This document shows, in pieces, positions 12,501 to 24,555 of a stretch of 64,000 bases of DNA. The DNA is taken from positions 10,478,001-10,542,000 of the forward strand of contig NC_046679.1 in NCBI RefSeq assembly GCF_009870125.1, in the 5' to 3' direction. The stretch is from Drosophila pseudoobscura (lineage: Eukaryota; Arthropoda; Insecta; Diptera; Drosophilidae). Each line of letters starts with the position of its first letter. The stretch's first letter is position 1. The notes below the pieces were generated by a model, which saw nothing but the letters and a program-made list of their open reading frames with translations, searched no databases and was not told the DNA's origin. The translations under genes and the position numbers were made by a program.

Positions 12501-15500
12501 CATGCAATAATGGCAATCAACTCTCAGTTCTAGGTGGCGAGCTGCTCTGGGAGGAGGACACCCTGTGGCGGGAGAGTCTGCGTCGCGTCTCGCAGCGGCA
12601 TGCTCGCTCCTTGGACGATCTCGACAGGATTACCGCCGGCCCCATATGCAGCACGCCCAAGACCAAGCTCAGCCGTGAGGTGACCTATGTGAATGACAGC
12701 CAGAAGCCTCCCCAGCGGCACCAACAGTCGGCCAGCGACGAGCACGATGTCTATGTGCAGCTGATGGGCAACAGCTCTCAGACCACTCACAGCCAGGATC
12801 AGACCGATTCGGATGTGTACGAGGTGCTGCGCGAGGACACTGCCTCGAATCTGTCACACAAATCGAACGAACTGGATCGCGAAACCATCCGCCAATGGGA
12901 TGCCATGTCAAGTGGCCTAATGAAAACCACCAGCCACAATGTGGAGACCGCATCGCCAATGGCAACATCAGCCAGGACACCCACATCCACACGCAGTGCT
13001 AGTGGCAGTGGGCCCAAGGTCAGCCTGCCGCTGACCAGCAGTGTGCGCTCCATCATCCAGCAGCTGAATGGCAGTGGCCAAAGTAATACCGACGATGACA
13101 ATGGTAATCCCATTGAGGGATTCTCCCCAGCACCCAAAGTGCAAAAGTCGCGGAACAACAACTGAACACGGTTCCCGACAAAATATGCTATACTTTCCGT
13201 AGTTTCTCATTTAGTTTTCGCACTCTCTGCTCTGTTCTGTTCTGTTGTCCAGTTTTATTGTGTATTTGCCCTGCCTGCTCATCATGTTCTGTTTTCTGTG
13301 TACTTCTGTTTGCACTCGTTTGTAAATTTAGACAGACATTTAGTGTTGAAGTTCAAAAACCACACACAGATACAGATGCACACACACATGTATTTATGCA
13401 GAGATATGTTTGTTTTGTTGTTGTTGTTGTTGTTGTCATTATTGTTATGTTGTTTTGTTTAGTTAATCAACTGGTAAGCAAATTTCAACTTTTATCAATC
13501 CTATACATATATCTCATTAAGTCATTAAAGCGCCTGTAAATACGCCTCACTCTCACACACAGAAGCACCCATCTCACACACACATGTACACGCTGTAAAT
13601 TTTGAACACCATAAATACGTTAATTGTATTATATTCTGTATTATTATGGGCAGTTAAACCAATTACCATTTATCAATTACCAAAAGCAGTAGCAGAAAAA
13701 CCAAAACGTTTTTTATACACCAGTTACCGCTTGGCTTTTAGCTTAGACTGTAGTTTATTGTTCTATGTGCCTCTAAAAATGAGGCAACAAACTAATTGCA
13801 AATGAAACTGCTGGGAATTCCTTTCCGATTACCGATTATCGATTACCGAATACTGATTACTGATTACTGATTGCTTTCCTAAATATTTCGCGCACGCATT
13901 GAAACTATTTTAAGCCCCGCTCCCAGTCTGAAATATTTGTTTAATAAATCCATCTCCGACTTGTAGCCTCGATTTCCGTGCGCAATGTGAACAATTTGCC
14001 CATGGGGAATCTGACAGTGAAGCCGGATCCATCCGATGGCCAGCAGGAGTCGGCCTTTGCCCCCTACTATGGCAGTGCCGCGGAAACGAAATACGCCAAG
14101 GCCACAGTGCTGACGGATCGCGGCCTCTACGCCTCTGGAGCTGGTCCATCCACATCCACGCCGCAGCATCAGCAACAGCAGGAGCAGCAGCAGCAGCAGC
14201 AGCAGTTCCGGATGCGACGTGTTGGCAGTCGGGCGGAAATCGATATGCTAGAGCGGGAGACGAGCAGCCAGATTAGGGTAAGTTGCCACACCAGGGAAGG
14301 GGCACTGATGGATGTACCAGTCGGGGTCGAGTGCATCCAGTCAAGTACTTACCATTTCGCACCACCCACAGAACTTGGATGTGTCGGCTGGGGATCTGTT
14401 GAGCCGCACCCACGAGGAGCTGGTCCTGCTGCTCATACAGCTGCGACGCCAGAGCAGCCAGACAGCCCGTGCCATCGAGCAGTGCTGCAGCGATATACAT
14501 GATGTTCAGGTGGCTACCCGAATGATTATTTATGTCTGTCGGTGGTTGGGGGTGGGGGTTGTCTTTGACTAACTAACGGTGATGGTTGCCTGTGACTAAT
14601 CATCTCGCTTATCTTAAACTTAACTTAACTTGAGATCTGCCTTTACTTTAGACACCACTTTAGACTAACACTTTGTTCTATATGGAAACCCCTTACAGAA
14701 CCGCCTGCGCAGTGCCGAGGGTCTGACCCGGGCAGAGAGCATCCAGCGACTGGACTACTTGAAGCAGCACCTGCTCGACCTGGAGCGGCAGTACGAGAAG
14801 AGCAAGCCGTTGGTCAATCTGGTGGACAACATGGTAAAGCTGGGCTCTCTGTACCGCAACGATGCCAACGGGCGGGCCCAGCCGGCCACTCTGGATCGCC
14901 TGGAGTTCAATCAGCGAATGCAGGAGCGCCAGATGCTGCAGGAGGAGCAAAAACAGTGGGAACGCCTCAGCCCCAATCAGGCAGAGTTGCAGGTGCGTTC
15001 GATTCACCTTCGATTTGTTAAGTGTTCTAATGTTGAATCGAATCTGTTGATTCAGGCCAAAGTACGAGAGCTGTACCAGCTCGATCAGCTGCTGCAGGAA
15101 GAGTCGGGCATCTTGCAGAGCTTGCAGCGCGACAAGGAGGACCTGGAGAGGGCCCTGGGCGGCCTGCGGGCACGCATCCACGACAGCAACGCCACTCCCA
15201 TGGCACTGGAGGCGGCCAAGAAGCAGCAGCACATCCTGGAGCGCGAACTGTCGCGTGTCCACCAGCTGCTGGCCGAGAACTCAAAGGTAGCCAAGGTGCC
15301 TAGTAGAAGTTTTTTGCAGCTACGTGTTTTTTGTCTGCTTGAACTTCGCATGTCGCTTCTGTAACTAATGAAAATCATTGTAAAACCCAAAGTCTAACAT
15401 AAACTAATATTCCAATGAGCTCCTCGCTTGGGGGAAAAAGTCTTCAGGTCATCACGAGATTTGGTTCGTTTTCGTTCCCTCGGTGCAGTGACAAACGATT

Positions 15501-18500
15501 GAATGCAAAAGACTTCTACCAACCGCCTTTCATCTGCATGTGCCACAGCCAAAGCGTTGAACCGATTAATCATCCCCGAATCTTGTATTGCAGAAACTGG
15601 AGCAAACCGTAGCCGGAAATGCCCGTCTCGAGCAAGAGCTGCTCCTGCTCCGTCAGAAGGTACAGGCCACGCGGGCCAGCACCAGCAACGGCATGTTGGC
15701 CAACGATGGGTCCCATGTGAATGGCGGCGACCAGACAGCTGTCGTGTTGCAGTCGGAGTTGGAGCGGGTGCAGTCCCTGGTGGGCGACATGCAGCGACAG
15801 CGCCATGAACTGAGCTCGGCCGTGCGTCAACTCACGGAGAACTCGACGCGTCTGTACCAGGAGATTGGCAACAAGGAAATGACAGCCGTCAATGGGGGTG
15901 GCTCCACCAATGGCAGCCTCAAGAAGCGCAGCAACTCGACCAGCTGGACAGAGACCGATCTGGATGCCAATATGCAGCAGTGGAACGGCAGTCGTCAGAA
16001 CCTCAACGACTCGACCCTCAATCTGTCCACACCGCTCTATGTGGACACCAACAGCTCGGCCAAGTTGAGCGACTACAATCGCTACAACGGAGGCGGCAGC
16101 AGCGATGCCCTGGAAATGAGTGGCGTGGACAGCGATGGCTTCTTGGACAGCAATCCGTTCGCCAATTTGAGCAATCTCGAGAAGCAGGAGATCAAAACGG
16201 TTCGCATCGTGAAGCGGGAGTCGGAGCGGCGTCATCGCGATCGCAGCGAGCGTGGTCTCAGCAGCTCCATACAGAACCTGGACCAGGTGCTGGAGGAGGA
16301 ACAGTACGCCCAGCAGCAGCAACAGCTAGCTCAGCACCAGCAGCAGCAGCAACTGTATGGCCACAGCCTGGAGGAGCAGATGACCAACGGACATCATAGC
16401 CGCTCAAAGTCGTTGCCGCGGAACTACAGCGAGCCCCCGAAGCCCAGGAACAGTCGCCACATGAACGGCGGTGGAGCCGTGAAGCAGAACGGCCACCACT
16501 ACAACGGCAGCAGCTACGATTACGACAGGAACAGCAACTACGAGCATCAGCCGCCGCCACCACCAGCACCGTCATCGGCGCCCATACCACAGAGCAATGG
16601 CCACCACCATCAGAACCATCATCAGAGTCACCACCAGCAGCAGCGGGAGCATCTGAATCCTCTGGCCAATGCCTATTTCGCCAAGCAACTGCAGCAGCAG
16701 GCGAATCCCTCGCGGGACAGTGCCAGGGTGGCACTACGCACCAAGACAGACTCATTGCAGAGCCTCAACAAGAGCCTGACGGACATCAGCCCCGAGCCGG
16801 TGTTCCAGAGCGTGGCCGCTCGTCAGATCATCAATGAAATGTCCGCTGGCTCGGCGTCGGAGGACACCGAGAAGATTGTCGAGAAGGTGCCGCCGCCGCA
16901 CAAACATCGACGGGCAGTGCCCCGCGAGAAGCGACGTCACTATACTGCACCCAACAATGTAAACCAGAAGGCCATGGAGAAGGTGCAGGCGGAGAATGAC
17001 ATGAATCGCAATGTAAGTAGCCAAGGCACAAGGGTTCTTAAGAATCACAACTAACTGGTCACCCGATCCTTGCAGAACACAAACTGGCGTGCCCGCGATG
17101 ATCTGGACATGGAGGTGGCCCTGAGGCCGCGCATGAATGCCCCCGATGTGGTGCGTTCGGCACTGGGACAGGGAGAGAAGATCTCTGAGAATACCATTGA
17201 TAACTTGCTCTTGGCCCCCAACAAAATAGTCATTCCCGAGCGTTACATACCAGAAACAGTGAGTACTGCACTTAAACAATTTGAGACCAAATCATTTACA
17301 TGTTTGATTTATGCCACAGACGCCCGAACTATCGCCAGAGGAGAAGAAGCGGCGCCAGGAGAAGGTCGAGTCCATTAAGAAGATGCTGGCCGAGGCGCCT
17401 ATTAGCAGCAACGTAAGTGCTCAAGCTCTCAGTCATTCAATTTATCGATTAATGTATCGATTAATCGGTCGTATATTTACAGGAGAACGAGAGCCTGCCG
17501 CCGAGCAAAATCACAGCAGAAAAGAAGCAGCGCGAGCACTTGCTGCAGCTCAACCAGATCCTGGCCCAGCAGGTGATGCAAGTCAGCAAGATTGTGGCCG
17601 GTAAGTGCAGTACTCAATGGCTCAGATAGGTCTACCATACCATACCATACCTTTGTGTTAAGTTCTAATTGATATCCTAAGCAAATCCCCATTCAAATGT
17701 TAATGCAATGCCTTGCAAGTTGAGTTTTTGTTCAATGTTTATGTTCTTACTAATACGCTCTCCAAATCGTTATGTCTACAAAGCCAATAGAACTATGTAA
17801 TATGTATGAATATGTATATATCTCAGAGTTCACGCCAGAGACCCCGCCCCACGCCCACCTGTACTATCTGCGACTGTGTTTTCCCCCCCATTCAAAAACT
17901 CTGTCAACTCTATGCTCTTCTAATCTATATATCTGTCTTTCAACTCTTTCTGATTTTCTAGATGATTAATGATAATATATATCATATGCATACCATCTAA
18001 TCAAATGCGTTATGCCCCATTCTAAATAAGATTTCTATGATCATCTCCCCTCCATCTCATTGCGAGCTCATCGGCGACGTTCAAAACTTCATAACCCTTT
18101 CACCCACACTCAAAATCTCACACACACAGAACACTTTCAGACACTTGCAGCAGTCAATCATACACCTCAGACTTGTGGCCCACATTGCCCTCTCATGCAT
18201 ACATACATACATACGTACATAGCACCTGTCCAGTTGATGTACTTTAATTAATCATAACTTAAGTAACAATCGCTGCGAGTTCTATGAACTCGCGAATGGC
18301 AGTACACCAAGTACATATCAAGCAGAAGCTGAAGACTTTTAGGACTTTTTACATTTACATTCACTTGTTTAATTTATTTTATAATTTATTTGCATTTCTT
18401 ATAATTTGTTTTATTTGTTTTGCATTCTTCTAGGCAATCCCACTAGTCACAACTAATTAATTGTCCCAGTAGACCAGTCGTGTTGTTTCTGTTCACATTT

Positions 18501-20087
18501 TGTGTTTATTATTTGTACTCGTACCCGTACTCGAATGCATTTACATACATTGTGATTGTGAGGAGGGTTTCGTTCTCATCACGATACTCGTATATTCACC
18601 CGGTTCGCGCTATCAAAACAGCAAATACCTATACTATACTATGCATACATAGAACGGTACACTTAAGTATACAGTAACTGCCATAACAACAGCAACAGCA
18701 ACAAGAACACACCAGCAGTTGAGATTTACAGCATGCAAAACTCACTCAAAAGTAAACTCAAACTCACTTCAAACAAAACGCAAAAATTCACAAACAACAA
18801 AAATACTAAAAACCGACAACAAGAATAAACAGCAACGCAATAGCAACAAGAACAAGTACAACAACAACAACTACAACAAGCACAAGAACAACAACAGAAA
18901 AATACGATTTGAATCCGTAAGTCAAGGTTTGTACACATTTCGATAAAACATACCTACCCCACATATATATAATATTCATAAATGTAGTACTCGTACACTA
19001 CTATTGGAGACGAGTGTCCTGTACGTAGCTTCCTTGCCATGCCATACCATAATCACGCCTAAAAAACTCTGCCTAGTTTGTTAGAAACCACATTGGCCTA
19101 ACTGATCAGCCTGCACGCCATAACGATACCTATCTATAACTATATAATCTACTTATATATTCAAATTGCACCCCAACACCCAATCTAACCAGAAAAGGCA
19201 CAAAAAACACCACACAAACGCAAAGAAAAACTAACCAAACACTCAAAAACACTAGAAACACTCTATAGAGAGTCCGCACCGAAAAGCAAGTCGATTGGAA
19301 TTTAGGGATATAGGGAGATATATGTAGATTAAAAAATAAAACTATTTGAAATTTAAGAAATACATTTTTAGGGTAAAAAAAAATATTAAGAAATCAAAAT
19401 CATTTGAAGAAATCTTTTAAATTAAATCTACTTAATATCTGAAGCAACAATTCGAATATATGTAGGAAAATAATTCAGTTTAATATAAGGATCAATAATA
19501 TTGGTACATCAAAATATTGAAATTATTTAGGGACTTTAAAGTCAAGGAGATATTTTACCATAGATGTTTGCGAAAGTTTTTAACTCAAATTTTCAAGCCA
19601 ATTGCTTAGTTTCTAAACAAAATTGCTGCACTGCCTAAAATGCGTTTAAAGTTGTCTAAAAGAGTCAAGAAGGCGCTAAATCGCTGCCCATATGAGTAAG
19701 TATATGCCCGATGCACAAGGAGCAGCGGCAGAACAGATACACAACACAACAGACACACAACCTTTTACAAAATAAAACCTACACAAAACCAAAGCCAACA
19801 AACACAGATACGATACTGGATAGAACTGGTTATCGGTGTACTTTTTTTATACTCGAAAACTTTTACAGCACGCTTGGGAAGAAGGTTTTTTGCCTATGAA
19901 CGGGAACGGAAATGGTAGCCTGGAACGAAGTGGAACTAACTCTTTTATTTCTTGTCAACCCACAGAGAAAGCCATGTCAAAGGCGGCCAACAGATCGAGC
20001 CAGGGCAGCGAGGACGAGGAGCGAGGATCGGATTCACCGACCGAATCACTGCCGCTGTACCAGCAACGGGATAACTTCTACAGCTAA
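2694..20087 (+). CDS. kmr: PLEKHA5/6/7-like PH-domain scaffold protein (probable kramer)
   Basis: Seen: coding exons 2694-2725, 3060-5430, 6597-7722, (alternative 9279-13103), 13967-14277, 14372-14509, 14699-14992, 15056-15286, 15594-17012, 17076-17258, 17320-17412, 17483-17600 and 19966-20087. Phases agree at every junction; skipping the alternative exon gives 2,145 aa and including it about 3,420 aa. The N terminus reads MFGCIYQLWDWLEAPP. A PH domain lies at about residues 395-500 (GWLHKQ, the KRWFVL core, invariant Trp in MQWVRAL), flanked by long Gln tracts. Exons 14699-15286 are heptad-rich. The exon at 17320 carries PEEKKRRQEKVESIKKML, which resembles the C-terminal motif of vertebrate PLEKHA proteins. 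Known: that family binds phosphoinositides and sits at junctions or microtubules. Inferred: a membrane-associated scaffold. The symbol rests on recall of the single fly PLEKHA orthologue. The final intron (17601-19965) is 2.4 kb and may hide further alternative exons. Confidence 0.8.
3691..3960 (+). repeat. CAG/CAA glutamine-coding tracts in the PH-domain gene
   Basis: There are three major in-frame CAG/CAA runs, at about 3691-3741, 3808-3846 and 3898-3960, with further runs around 4771-4783 and 4828-4912. All are within the exon that also encodes the PH domain. CAA codons interrupt CAG, which tends to stabilise length. On the opposite strand these make spurious Leu-rich ORFs. Confidence 0.9.
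5575..5635 (+). repeat. GGCGTT hexamer repeat in intron
   Basis: Tandem GGCGTT units, degenerating towards GTTACG and GGGCGTG, lie about 145 bp after the donor of exon 3060-5430. This is a simple intronic minisatellite. Confidence 0.85.
6481..6533 (+). repeat. (CCAG)n tetranucleotide repeat near a splice acceptor
   Basis: About nine CCAG units flanked by CCAC variants end some 60 bp upstream of the acceptor of exon 6597-7722, which has its own pyrimidine tract (CTCTTTCTCTTTATTCCTCC). Confidence 0.85.
7842..7910 (+). repeat. TATCTG hexamer repeat in intron
   Basis: Roughly ten imperfect GTATCT/TATCTG units. Each TATC reads as GATA on the other strand, so the array is also a cluster of potential GATA-factor sites; that is inference only. 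Confidence 0.8.
8507..8533 (+). repeat. (CA)n microsatellite
   Basis: Uninterrupted CA run of about 13 units within the intron preceding the large alternative exon. Confidence 0.9.
9279..13165 (+). CDS. kmr: Large alternative exon of the PH-domain gene (terminal or cassette)
   Basis: One uninterrupted frame runs for about 1,290 codons between phase-1 exons, so it joins exon 6597-7722 in frame. It has no usable in-frame ATG before the YENM motif near 9815, so it must be spliced in. The acceptor is either 9279 or 9300 (both CAG); both lack a polypyrimidine tract. It can end at the stop codon at 13163-13165 (isoform of 2,471 aa) or splice from a GTAATC donor after 13103, where the phase matches the exon at 13967. 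Content: a Thr/Asn-rich start, an acidic Asp/Glu stretch (about 10080-10310), Lys-rich and Ser-rich blocks, and many Tyr motifs (YENM, YLPM, YVEM, YEIM, YMEL, YVQL, YEVL). The sequence looks intrinsically disordered. Which of the two ends is used cannot be decided from the sequence alone. Confidence 0.65.
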
Positions 20088-22170
20088 ACGAAATCAACTA
20101 AATAACTAACTCCGATTAGCGAATACTCGTATAATAATCAAGCACAATATGCGCTGCATTTATCTTCAGAATCAAACTAGGAAATTTGCTAAAAATTTTA
20201 ACTGAAAATCGTATCAATTCTTAATGTGACTGAGTTATATATGGGAATATCTGTTGAATATCGGAGACTATTCTATTACAAATCGAAGTCAGTAGAGCCG
20301 GGGAGAAATTAACGAATTTTTGTGAGAGTCAGTACGCGATTGATTGTTAATGCATATTATGAAATATAGATACAGATACTGATATATATATATATATACA
20401 ACATATACAATATGGAAATCAAAGATTCAACATATCAATGTAAGCGTGTTGCAAGTCACTCAAACGATATCAATTACACACAATTAGCGGCCGTTCTTGA
20501 ACTGTAGGAAAAGGGTCTATATACTCGTAGAAGTATCTGCTATGTCTGCGTATGTTTGTAGGGGTATCAGCAGCTGTATCAGCTGTATCAGCAATGGATG
20601 AGTCGAATCAAACACGTTCCTGTGCAGGCTTACAGACTAGAAAGGTTAGAGGTGATGGGCAGATGGTCAAAACTTATTCATGGCAACTAAAAACAATAAC
20701 TTTAAAGACTTTTGTAACGGACTTTTCAAGGGTAGCGCAAACAAACAACAAAAACAACCAAAACAACCAACCAGTAACAACAATTGAACAATTTTTGGAG
20801 CCAATATTAAATGCATTTGATACAATCCAAGTTTTTAAGATCAGCAACAGCATGGGGCAGCATAGTTACAATAGAGTCTCCACATCAGAACTCACTCAGC
20901 ATCATTCCTATGGAGAGAGAGAGAGAGCGAGAGAGAGGGGAAGGGGAACGCACAGCGCACTCAAAGCACTTCAGACCTTTGCAAAAAATTTTCCAAAATG
21001 TACCTATCGCAAATATTAATAATGGAATAATATTTACACATGAATAAATGAAGGGACGGCAAATATAATTAAATTGTATTTAAACGAGAAAATGATAAAT
21101 GAAAAAGCAACGCTGAACTACGACATGCATATATTAATTTTAAATGAAAGATACATATTTAAACAGGCATAATGCTATAAAAATACACACGTACACATAA
21201 TTATTTAAATGTAGGTCAATTAGCCAGGCAATTAAAGTGAAAAGAGAAGAGCTCCGAGGGGACGAGAGGTCACGCATTGATCATGCTGATGGCTGGATGG
21301 ATGTTTTTAAACAAATGCAAGTCAATGGATACAGATATGGATACAGCTACAGATATGGATATGTTTAATAATTATACTCGTACGCAATCGCTGGTTGAAT
21401 TTAATGTCTATATAACTTTAAAAGTTATTGAAAGTCGCATTAGCTATTCGCAATTATACATACATATACGAGTACATACATACATACATATATGCATGAG
21501 TAATCATTTATATCGTATCGTCCTAGCCCACAAGAACAACAACGATAAATTGTTAATATATAGAGAGATGAATATAAATTCAATATACTGTAAACTTATG
21601 TATCCAATCCACGCAAAAATTGTACAAAAATATATTTTAAGTTGTTAGCTTTTAGTTGTTATCGCGATGATTATGTTTTATCTAATTGCTACGCTACGTA
21701 TGGTTTAAGGTTATTTTATCTTTAACACTAAGTTCCCCCAAGATTCAGCAAGTTGTTTGTACATTTCGCGGTGCTATATGGAATGTGTATACATATGTAA
21801 ATTATTTGCTCTCAAGTTATTCTCCTAAGTTCGTGCACACCCACACGGAACACACAAACATTTAGGCAGAGTCCAATCATATATGTAGATTGTCAGGCTT
21901 ATCGGGGTTACAATTGAAATTGCAATTGCACTAAGCATAGAACGCACGCATACTCGTACTCCCTAGATACTCGTACCACAAACACAACAAATATTTATTG
22001 CATATACATACAATACTATATATACATACATCTATATACATACTATACATATAAATAAATATACAAATACATATACAAACTGTACGTCATAATATGATAA
22101 GAGTTGAAGACGATAAACTGCGAACGAACGAGAAATGTTATCAATAAAGATTATAGTTGAAAATTCAAAT
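20088..22170 (+). other. kmr: Probable long 3' UTR of the PH-domain gene
   Basis: AT-rich sequence follows the TAA at 20085-20087, with no convincing coding frame. The 155-codon ATG ORF at 20552-21019 has unbiased composition and a run of Arg/Glu produced by GAGA repeats. AATAAA is at 22143-22148 and is the best candidate poly(A) signal, giving a 3' UTR of about 2.1 kb. The stretch holds several TACTCGTA octamers and CATA-type repeats. Confidence 0.55.
22143..22148 (+). terminator. kmr: Candidate poly(A) signal of the PH-domain gene
   Basis: AATAAA in the context TCAATAAAGATT, followed within 40 bp by GT-rich sequence (GGTCTGGTTATTGTCTGG), as expected for a cleavage-site downstream element. 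Confidence 0.5.
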
Positions 22171-23060
22171 TACCCAAGGGGTCTGGTTATTGTCTGGTTA
22201 CAGCTCGAAGGTTGCACGGAAGAGGAACCGCCTCAATTGCCGGCATTATTCAAGATCAATGTTAAGGGGTGGAGCCTAGCCTCCAAGTGCTGCCATGAAT
22301 CACAATGAGCCGCGCCGGCCGCTGGCTGCTGACAGCCGAAAGAGTGCGCAACATCCAGTACTTGGATTGGATTCGTTTCCCAGAAAGCGTGTGGCGTGTG
22401 GTGGGTGTATCGGGTCAAATGTAGAGCATTCGGTAGCTTTCTAAAAGCGGTCAAATTTCAATATCCGATTAACATAATCGTGACTCGCAGCTCGCCCACA
22501 TCGAGAGTGATCTGGGATCGCCCAATTAATATACATACATATTCATCTACGAGTATGCCAAGTCGTTAATCTGTACCATTTTCACACTCTCTTCTCTCAA
22601 CACTGTCAAATGGTGATTCAGTTGAATGTTCGACCGCAAAATTAACAAAGACTTGTCACATTAGCTGGCAATTGGCAATTAAAGTGCGTTTAGCAGGGTC
22701 AGCGACTGGCCCATTGCATTCAAGCTAATTACAATACGCCCGAAGACTATATGTGGCTGTATTTAAACATGTGTATAGATATGAGGAAACCTGAATTATC
22801 ATTAACCAATCAGGTTTATGGCGTCGGACGCTGATGATGCGCATAAAAACAACTCAAAATCTGAGTGAGTAAGGGAGCAAATACATACGTACGTACATAT
22901 ACGAAATAAAGACAGAAAAAAACCCCGATATGCGACATTGTCTCGGCATTATTTGTGCGGAGCAAAGTGAGACTAAAGCAAGACAGCTTTAGTCGACTCT
23001 GCGCGTCTAAAGAGTGAGGAGGTTCGAGGTACATACGAGTTTCAAGGGTTCCCACGGATT
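22171..23060. other. Intergenic spacer
   Basis: There is no coding frame of note. Likely regulatory DNA for the His-rich gene occupies the right part. The sequence includes a conserved-looking AAAGTGCGTTTAGCAGGGTCAG stretch around 22681 and a run of TA-rich repeats near 22885. I see no recognisable core promoter with confidence. Confidence 0.4.
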
Positions 23061-23873
23061 ATGTTAGCCCACGTCGCCGCCTGTGTAAGTACATATATAA
23101 AGGGTTTATCCCTTGGCGTGCCGTAAATTTCCAACACCATCCCAATCCCATATTTCACACAGTTGGCGCTGCTGGCCGTGATAAGCCAGAAGCAGATGCT
23201 GCTCCAGGCCGCCCCAGCACCGTTTCCAGCAATTGAGAATGCGTCAGTATCAGTAACCGTTAGTCGCGTTTCCATTGCAGTCGCCATCATCTCTGTTCCC
23301 ATTTTAGTGCCTTCACCAGCCAAGATTTATTGGCCGAGGAATCGGCGGCCGTGGCCTGGCAGCAAGAGGTGGCGCCTGCCCTGAGCCATGTCCAGAACAA
23401 GCGACATCGGCGACACCACGGAGATAGCAGTAGCCACAGACACCATCACCACAAGCGACACTGGGATCACCATTTCCCCGGACCGAGCTGCCACCACGGC
23501 AGCCACGAGCGCTTTAGTCCGGACCATCACCATGGACCACCGCAAAGCTTCGATCCGTATCCGAACGGCTTTGGGCCGTTCCCTGGCTTTGGTCCGCCCG
23601 GACACGACATTCACCAGCGTCCCTTTCAGGCCGAACTGGAGCCCTTTAAGGGTAAGGCATACCCCTTAGATGCTGTAAACTGTTATCAAAAGCATTCACT
23701 ACGTTTCAGACAATAATGGTGACTTCCGGCCAGGTCCCAGTCAGACACGCACCAGCAGCGTAGCTCCCCCAAGAGCGGCGACGGCAACATCCACAACGAC
23801 AACCACTGTAGCGCCTCCCTTGAGCAGCAGCACAGAAGACAGCCCCTTGGCCATTGACATACGCATTGGCTAG
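23061..23873 (+). CDS. Small secreted histidine-rich protein, family not recognised
   Basis: Coding exons are 23061-23084, 23163-23242, 23308-23651 and 23710-23873 (TAG); phases agree and the product is 203 aa. The N terminus MLAHVAACLALLAVIS spans the first intron and looks like a signal peptide, followed by an Ala/Pro segment. The middle (about residues 60-115) is very His/Arg-rich with HHHH and HRRHH clusters, then Pro/Gly/Phe-rich (repeats of GFGPFPGFGPPG type). The C terminus is Ser/Thr-rich. There is one Cys in the His-rich part and no domain I can name. The second intron uses a GTCAGT donor and is the least certain junction. Such composition suits a cuticle, eggshell or metal-binding extracellular protein, but I assign no function. 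AATAAA is at 24146-24151. Confidence 0.65.
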
Positions 23874-24395
23874 CTATTGTGCATATGTATACTCGTACCT
23901 AGACCTAAGACCTCATTCTGCTTTATCTACATATTGCCTGGTATTAAAGCTGCTGCCTTAACCACAAGACATCTATCCATTACCATTAGCCTGATGCACT
24001 CTTGCATGCCAGGCCCCTTACAGGGATCGTTTCAGTCCAGTCCATTCCCAGTGCCAGTCCATTCCAGAAATATGGTAATTCTAGAGCATAAATAACCGCA
24101 CGCTTGTGGGGGGCGGGGGAGTGGAGTCTTAAGAGCTGGCAGTAAAATAAAATGCGAATGCAAAACAATCGGAAAGAAAGTCGTCAGACGAAACGAAAAC
24201 AAACAAGTTAACCCGATCTTGAAATGAGCACAGCACAGCACAGCACAAAAGCGTTCAGATTGCCAGTGTCATTCGTTCTTTCCTCTAACCCACTCTCGTT
24301 GTCATCGAGATCGTCCGAGACGAGAGTCGCGCCTCTCACGCACCTTACGCAGGAACAAAGAACCGGACTCGCCTCCAGTCGCGATCGCCTCCCCC

Positions 24396-24433
24396 TATAA
24401 AAGCTAAGCCGGGCGAGAGTTTGACTGTCATTT
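24396..24433 (+). promoter_or_regulatory. Cht5: Cht5 core promoter: TATA box and initiator
   Basis: CTATAAAAG has its TATAAA at 24396-24401, and an Inr-like TCATTT at 24428-24433 puts the start A about 34 bp from the TATA T. The 5' UTR would be about 126 bp to the ATG at 24556. A sharp TATA promoter fits a strongly induced cuticle-remodelling gene (inference). Confidence 0.7.
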
Positions 24434-24555
24434 GACGCCAAACGAGCGTCGCAAGAAGAACGCACAACGCACAATCGTTGGCTCCAGTCCAGTCCAGTCC
24501 CGTCCAGTTGTTCCCATACCATCGTCGCCAGAGCATCGTGTTGGAGCATTAAGAA

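Larger units (their letters stand above)
18516..23897. repeat. Cluster of dispersed TACTCGTA octamers
   Basis: Exact TACTCGTA or its complement TACGAGTA occurs at 18516, 18585, 18988, 20124, 20522, 21375, 21467, 21951, 21968, 22548 and 23890 in this block. Elsewhere it occurs at 2072, 27112, 29167, 30768, 40122, 44393, 48350 and 62809. All copies are in introns, UTRs or spacers by the models given here. The copies are not tandem, and their flanks are mostly TA/CATA-rich. Confidence 0.75.

Noticed and set aside
20552-21019. 155-codon ATG frame after the kmr stop
   Set aside because: Low-complexity AT-rich and GAGA-repeat sequence in the presumed 3' UTR; no domain or splice support.
23090-23100. 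TATATAAAGG inside the first intron of the His-rich gene as its promoter
   Set aside because: Using it would lose the first exon that completes a good signal peptide; the spliced model is more coherent, though an alternative promoter is not excluded.
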